A stretch of 17,838 bases of DNA from Chloroflexota bacterium (GTDB lineage Bacteria; Chloroflexota; Anaerolineae; Anaerolineales; UBA11858): positions 1 through 17,838 of the forward strand of contig DAOUWT010000018.1 of assembly GCA_030666985.1 (NCBI GenBank), read 5' to 3'. Below are positions 15,115 to 17,838 of the stretch, in pieces. The translations under genes and the position numbers were made by a program. Position 1 is the first letter of the stretch. Each line of letters starts with the position of its first letter. Below the pieces are notes generated by a model that saw only the letters and a list, made by a program, of their open reading frames with translations, made no database searches and was not told the DNA's origin.

Positions 15115-15158
15115 ACGGTGTTGCCTTCGGCACGCAAAGCGAGCCCACGGGCTAGTGG
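15115..15158. repeat. Dispersed repeat, copy B (shared with 12114-12185)
   Basis: ACGGTGTTGCC, AGCGAGCCC and GGCTAGTG recur here in the same order as in copy A. The piece AGCCCACGGGCT is a near-palindrome. Like copy A, it lies downstream of a corrinoid gene, so it may mark the edge of a duplicated segment or be an independent small element. Confidence 0.5.
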
Positions 15159-15183
15159 GGCAAAACCACGCCCCTGCGTGCGC

Positions 15184-15244
15184 CAACCCCCAAGGTTTTT
15201 CCCCGTTCGCGCGTGGGGCTATGCTTGGGGGTTGCTCTCACGCC
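15184..15244. repeat. Nested inverted repeat (CAACCCCCAAG / CTTGGGGGTTG)
   Basis: CAACCCCCAAG (15184-15194) is exactly inverted at 15234-15244. A second stem, CCCC (15201-15204) with GGGG (15215-15218), fits within the loop. It would fold into a stable RNA structure downstream of corrinoid copy 2. There is no T-run in the right place for a simple terminator. Confidence 0.55.
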
Positions 15245-15353
15245 CCCCGTCCCCCAAAAAAATCCCCGGGATCTGAATAATCACCTTCGGAATTTTTCGA
15301 GAACGGTCTCAGCGCAGTTGTGCGCCTTTTTCCCAAAGGGACACACCCGTGAA

Positions 15354-15989
15354 TTAAGGCGTGAATTTTTTCGCAATATCAGAAGCCGAAGCGGCATTGG
15401 CGGCGTAACCGTCTGCGCCAATTTGGTCTGAAAATGCTTGAGTAACAGGAGCGCCGCCGATCATGATCTTGACCGAGTCGCGGATACCGGTCTCTTCCAA
15501 AGCTCTGATGGTTTGTTCCATAGCCCGCATGGTGGTTGTCAGGAGTGCGGACATGCCTAAGATTTTGGGACTATGCTCTTTGACCGCCTCAACGAAAGCA
15601 TCTGGTTCAATGTCTTTGCCGAGGTCAATGATCTCGAAGCCGGCCCCTTCGCACATCATGCCCACCAGGTTCTTGCCTATGTCGTGCAGATCTCCTTTTA
15701 CGGTGCCGATGACAATTTTTCCGGCTGGTTCGATGCCTGTTTCCGCCAAGAGCGGGCGGATGATGTCCATGGCGGCTTGCATGGAGCGGGCCGAACGCAG
15801 CACCTCGGGCACGAACATATTCCCGGCCTTGAACTCCACGCCGACGTGATCCATGCCGGGCATGAGGCCCTTGTTGAGAATTTCATCGGGTCCCAAGCCT
15901 TCTTCTAGGGCGGTTTCGGCCATTTCGGGTGTGGATGCAAAGTCCCCTTCAATGATGGCTGTAGAAAGTTTAGATAGAATGTCACTCAT
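15354..15989 (-). CDS. Methyltransferase corrinoid protein, copy 2 (MtgC/MtbC/MttC-like)
   Basis: A 211-residue cobalamin-binding protein of the same build as the copy at 12309: helical cap domain 1-85, then a B12 domain with GDLHDIGKN (99-107, His102 as cobalt ligand), SALLTT (147-152) and GGAP (178-181). By my alignment 22 residues differ between copies, clustered in the cap (16-40) and the last seven residues; the cobalamin site is unchanged. ATG 15989 follows AGGAG. It lies about 220 bases downstream of the MttB-type gene, the usual neighbour of its methyl acceptor, so it is the more likely direct partner of that enzyme, though the other copy could serve equally. The clustered changes may give partner preference, or may just be drift. 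Confidence 0.94.
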   Translation of the reverse strand: MSDILSKLSTAIIEGDFASTPEMAETALEEGLGPDEILNKGLMPGMDHVGVEFKAGNMFVPEVLRSARSMQAAMDIIRPLLAETGIEPAGKIVIGTVKGDLHDIGKNLVGMMCEGAGFEIIDLGKDIEPDAFVEAVKEHSPKILGMSALLTTTMRAMEQTIRALEETGIRDSVKIMIGGAPVTQAFSDQIGADGYAANAASASDIAKKFTP

Positions 15990-16050
15990 GGTTTTTCTCC
16001 TGTTTAAAGTAATAATTTTGGTTTTGTTGTGTAACTGATTTTACGCAGTC

Positions 16051-16156
16051 GCCCCCCCCGGCCCCCCAATTCTGGGGGGAGTAGAGAGAGAGATTCTCCC
16101 TCCAACCTTGGGAGTAGAGAGAGATTCTCCCCCCAAGGTTGGGGGGACAGGGGGGC
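16051..16156. repeat. GC-rich palindromic and tandem repeat between the MttB-type and corrinoid genes
   Basis: GTAGAGAGAGA followed by GATTCTCCC occurs twice (from 16081 and from 16114), each followed by an AACCTTGGG or AAGGTTGGG core. Poly-C and poly-G blocks (CCCCCC/GGGGGG) flank both, giving several alternative hairpins, for example CCCCCCAA at 16130-16137 with TTGGGGGG at 16139-16146. It is non-coding. It might weaken or process the mRNA between the two genes. Confidence 0.65.
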
Positions 16157-16209
16157 TTTCTTCACGAGTTGCTCTGCACTTGCGTAACATGACGTGTAAG
16201 TCTAAAGAA

Positions 16210-17658
16210 TTACTTGTTTCGTTCTTCAGCTTTTTGGATCACTGCCTCCAATGCCTCAGAGACGCTCTCGTCCACAGGCTTCGCTTGGTGATTTTCGAAT
16301 ACTTGGCGCACTTTCTTGGCGGCATTATCACCTAGCGTCAGTTCCCCGTTCACTTCCCACTCTTCCCGGGAAGAGCGGTCAAAAAGTTCTGGAACCCAAT
16401 TGCGGCGGAAGTGCTGGAAGGTGTGTTCGTCTCCTACAAAGTTGCCGCCCGGGCCGACGCGGTCAATGGCTTCCAGGGCGATGTTTTCATCGTTGATCTC
16501 GATTCCACCCATGAAGCGTTTCACCAGCGCGGCGACTTCGTTCATGGCTACAATTTGCTGATATGAGGCTGTCAGTCCCGATTCGATATAGCCGACATCG
16601 TGGATCAAGTTTCCGCCTCCCAGCGCGGTGAGCATCATCCAAATTGCCCCTTCCGCAGAGGCTTGTTGGTCAAACACCTTGGCATCTGAGCAGCCAGAGA
16701 AGCTGAAGATTGGCAATTTATAATAATGGTACATCTCGCTGAAAGCGGTCATGGCCAGCATGAACTCCGGCGCGGCGTAAGAGATCGCTCCCTTGGCCAT
16801 ATCCATGAACAAGATGCCGCCCGCGCCAATGACAGGTGTACCTTCCCGTGCCAGTTGGGTGATCAACAAACCGCTGAGCGCCTCAGCGTTCGCCTGCACC
16901 AGGGCGCCAGCAATCGTTACGGGAGCGGTGGCCCCGATCATCATCCCCGGCGTGTAAACCACGGGCAAGCCTTTCTCGGCCAGGAAGAGCAATTTTTCGC
17001 AGCTCTCTTTGGCGTGGGAGAGGGGTGAAATCGGCTCGCTGTAGAGAGCCATGAAAGGGCTGCGCTGCAAGGCTTCTGGCCCCCCGGCTACAGCCTCCGC
17101 CATTTCCACGATGGCCTCCAGGTTAGCGCGATCCCAGGCGGTGTAGATGATGGGTTTGGAGGTGTTGTGAACCATCTCGCGGAAATGATACAAGTCCGAG
17201 ATAGATTCGGTCACATCCGAGGCAATGCCCATGCACATCAGGAAATCGATATGTTCCAAAGCATCCACCAATTTTGCCACATTTGCCACATCTTCCAGCA
17301 CGGCTTTTCGACGCTGGCCGGTGTAGGCGTCAATGACAAAGGGCGTGTCAGAGCCGGTACCGTAGTATCCCTTGCGGCCTTCCAGTTCCATGGCGGGATT
17401 CCCGTCCTGGTTGCAGAGCACTACCCGGCTGGGTGCGGCACGGATGGCCCACTCTATCAGGTTCGGGGGAATGCGCACACGCCCGCCATCCACCCAGCAA
17501 CCGGCTTTCTGGAGCATGTCGCGCACCCCCGGGACGAGGACATCCACCCCCGTGCGCCGGAGCACTTCCAAGGTTGCGCTGTGAATCCCCCCTTTTTGGT
17601 CATCACTGAGCAGTTGAATCCCCGGCGTGACCTGAGCGGTGAATTTGCTGTTGATCAT
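16210..17658 (-). CDS. MttB-superfamily trimethylamine/quaternary-amine methyltransferase, non-pyrrolysine type (MtgB-like)
   Basis: A 482-residue cytoplasmic methyltransferase that should transfer a methyl group from a quaternary amine to the Co(I) of its corrinoid partner. Family landmarks are YYGTGSDTPFVIDAYTG (98-114), IASDVTESISDLYHF (145-159), PISPLSHAKESCEKL (209-223), FSFSGCSDAKVFDQQASAEG (318-337), GGNLIHDVGYIESG (348-361), and HTFQHFRRNWVPELFDRS (412-429) near the C-terminus. The frame is open throughout; true trimethylamine MttB needs an in-frame amber codon for pyrrolysine near residue 330, and none is present. That places it with MtgB-like enzymes for glycine betaine, proline betaine, carnitine or butyrobetaine; the substrate cannot be told. 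ATG 17658 lies 3 bases after the stop of the homocysteine methyltransferase gene, with AAGGAGT overlapping that end. A nearby OpuC-type importer favours betaine-like substrates. Confidence 0.93.
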   Translation of the reverse strand: MINSKFTAQVTPGIQLLSDDQKGGIHSATLEVLRRTGVDVLVPGVRDMLQKAGCWVDGGRVRIPPNLIEWAIRAAPSRVVLCNQDGNPAMELEGRKGYYGTGSDTPFVIDAYTGQRRKAVLEDVANVAKLVDALEHIDFLMCMGIASDVTESISDLYHFREMVHNTSKPIIYTAWDRANLEAIVEMAEAVAGGPEALQRSPFMALYSEPISPLSHAKESCEKLLFLAEKGLPVVYTPGMMIGATAPVTIAGALVQANAEALSGLLITQLAREGTPVIGAGGILFMDMAKGAISYAAPEFMLAMTAFSEMYHYYKLPIFSFSGCSDAKVFDQQASAEGAIWMMLTALGGGNLIHDVGYIESGLTASYQQIVAMNEVAALVKRFMGGIEINDENIALEAIDRVGPGGNFVGDEHTFQHFRRNWVPELFDRSSREEWEVNGELTLGDNAAKKVRQVFENHQAKPVDESVSEALEAVIQKAEERNK

Positions 17659-17661
17659 GGT

Positions 17662-17838
17662 TTAGACTCCTTGTTGGTAAGAATTGCTCTCGAATTTCTT
17701 CCCCAACGCCTCAGCCATGGCCCGAATATGTTCCGGCGTATTGCCGCAGCATCCGCCAATTAGAGTGGCTCCAATTTCGCGGGCTTGGATGGCGTATTCG
17801 GCCATCACTTGGGGAGTGCCGTTATAAACTTCTTGATC
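17662..17838 (-). CDS. Homocysteine S-methyltransferase family protein, C-terminal end only
   Basis: The last 58 codons and TAA stop of a gene that enters from beyond the window. Residues include PQVMAEYAIQAREIGATLIG followed by GCCGNTPEHIRAMAEAL. The GG-Cys-Cys-G-x-TPEH motif holds two of the three zinc-ligand cysteines of the homocysteine-binding fold found in betaine-homocysteine methyltransferase, MmuM and the N-terminal half of MetH. The protein ends soon after this domain (tail KFESNSYQQGV), so there is no pterin or cobalamin domain after it, unlike full MetH. The stop is 3 bases before the MttB-type ATG, with its ribosome site inside this gene's end, indicating coupled expression. Moving methyl groups to homocysteine from betaine or from the methyl-corrinoid protein are both possible. 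Confidence 0.88.
   Translation of the reverse strand, partial: DQEVYNGTPQVMAEYAIQAREIGATLIGGCCGNTPEHIRAMAEALGKKFESNSYQQGV

Larger units (their letters stand above)
14614..15353. other. 740-base non-coding gap with hairpins and dispersed repeats
   Basis: I find no convincing gene in either strand. The segment next to the methyltransferase gene (14614-14730) is AT-rich, with a possible minus-strand -10 box TATACT at 14662-14667 but no clear -35 box. From 14820 to 14950 the DNA is GC-rich with CCAGGGG/CCCCTGG complementary pieces. Then come the inverted repeats at 14989-15039 and 15184-15244 and a dispersed repeat copy at 15115. No B12-riboswitch core was recognised. Confidence 0.5.

Noticed and set aside
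14614..15353. Cobalamin riboswitch upstream of the corrinoid and methyltransferase genes
   Set aside because: I looked for the conserved B12-box and core segments in this gap and in the other gaps and found none.
16210..17658. A pyrrolysine-containing MttB gene
   Set aside because: The frame is open for 482 codons with no in-frame amber codon near residue 330 or elsewhere, so it belongs to the non-pyrrolysine branch.
17167..17763. Open frame on the plus strand of 198 codons
   Set aside because: It is antisense to the MttB-type gene and to the homocysteine methyltransferase end; its composition is not protein-like.

Overview
The window carries one long block of genes, all transcribed from the minus strand, and reads as a locus for taking up and demethylating a quaternary amine (glycine betaine or a relative). 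The organism looks like an anaerobic or facultatively anaerobic bacterium. The gene content (non-pyrrolysine MttB homologue, corrinoid proteins, methyl-tetrahydrofolate methyltransferase, reductive activator) together with intergenic spaces full of degenerate CAC-type heptamer arrays and palindromic repeats suggests a Chloroflexota/Anaerolineae-like genome. That taxonomic guess is inference only.

Right-hand part, in order of transcription (17838 down to 10388): the C-terminal end of a zinc-type homocysteine S-methyltransferase; an MttB-superfamily methyltransferase without an in-frame amber codon; a corrinoid (B12-binding) protein; a 740-base repeat-rich gap; a methyltetrahydrofolate:corrinoid methyltransferase of the MtgA type; a GntR/FCD regulator; a second corrinoid protein about 90% identical to the first; and an ASKHA-type corrinoid activator with an N-terminal 2Fe-2S domain. 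Together these make a full methyl-transfer circuit: the MttB homologue demethylates the amine onto cob(I)alamin on the corrinoid protein, the MtgA homologue passes the methyl to tetrahydrofolate, and the activator rescues oxidised corrinoid.

Middle part (10097 down to 4552): an EamA/DMT exporter-type permease; a NapH-like membrane polyferredoxin overlapping a LysE-type exporter; and a large proline-rich lipoprotein with a beta-propeller. The polyferredoxin is a candidate electron carrier for the activator, but that is speculative.

Left part (4388 down to 1): a consensus sigma-70-type promoter, a second GntR/FCD regulator and a betaine/choline-type (OpuC/ProU) ABC transporter operon: a permease with an unusual Yip1-like N-terminal region and an internal insertion, a CBS-containing ATPase, and a second, conventional permease cut off by the window edge. 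A substrate-binding protein is not seen and may lie beyond position 1.

On the plus strand the only gene-like sequence I accept is a short remnant of the C-terminus of a Cys/Met-metabolism PLP enzyme (4452-4541). Several families of small repeats sit between genes, and three tandem arrays begin at or within two bases of stop codons.
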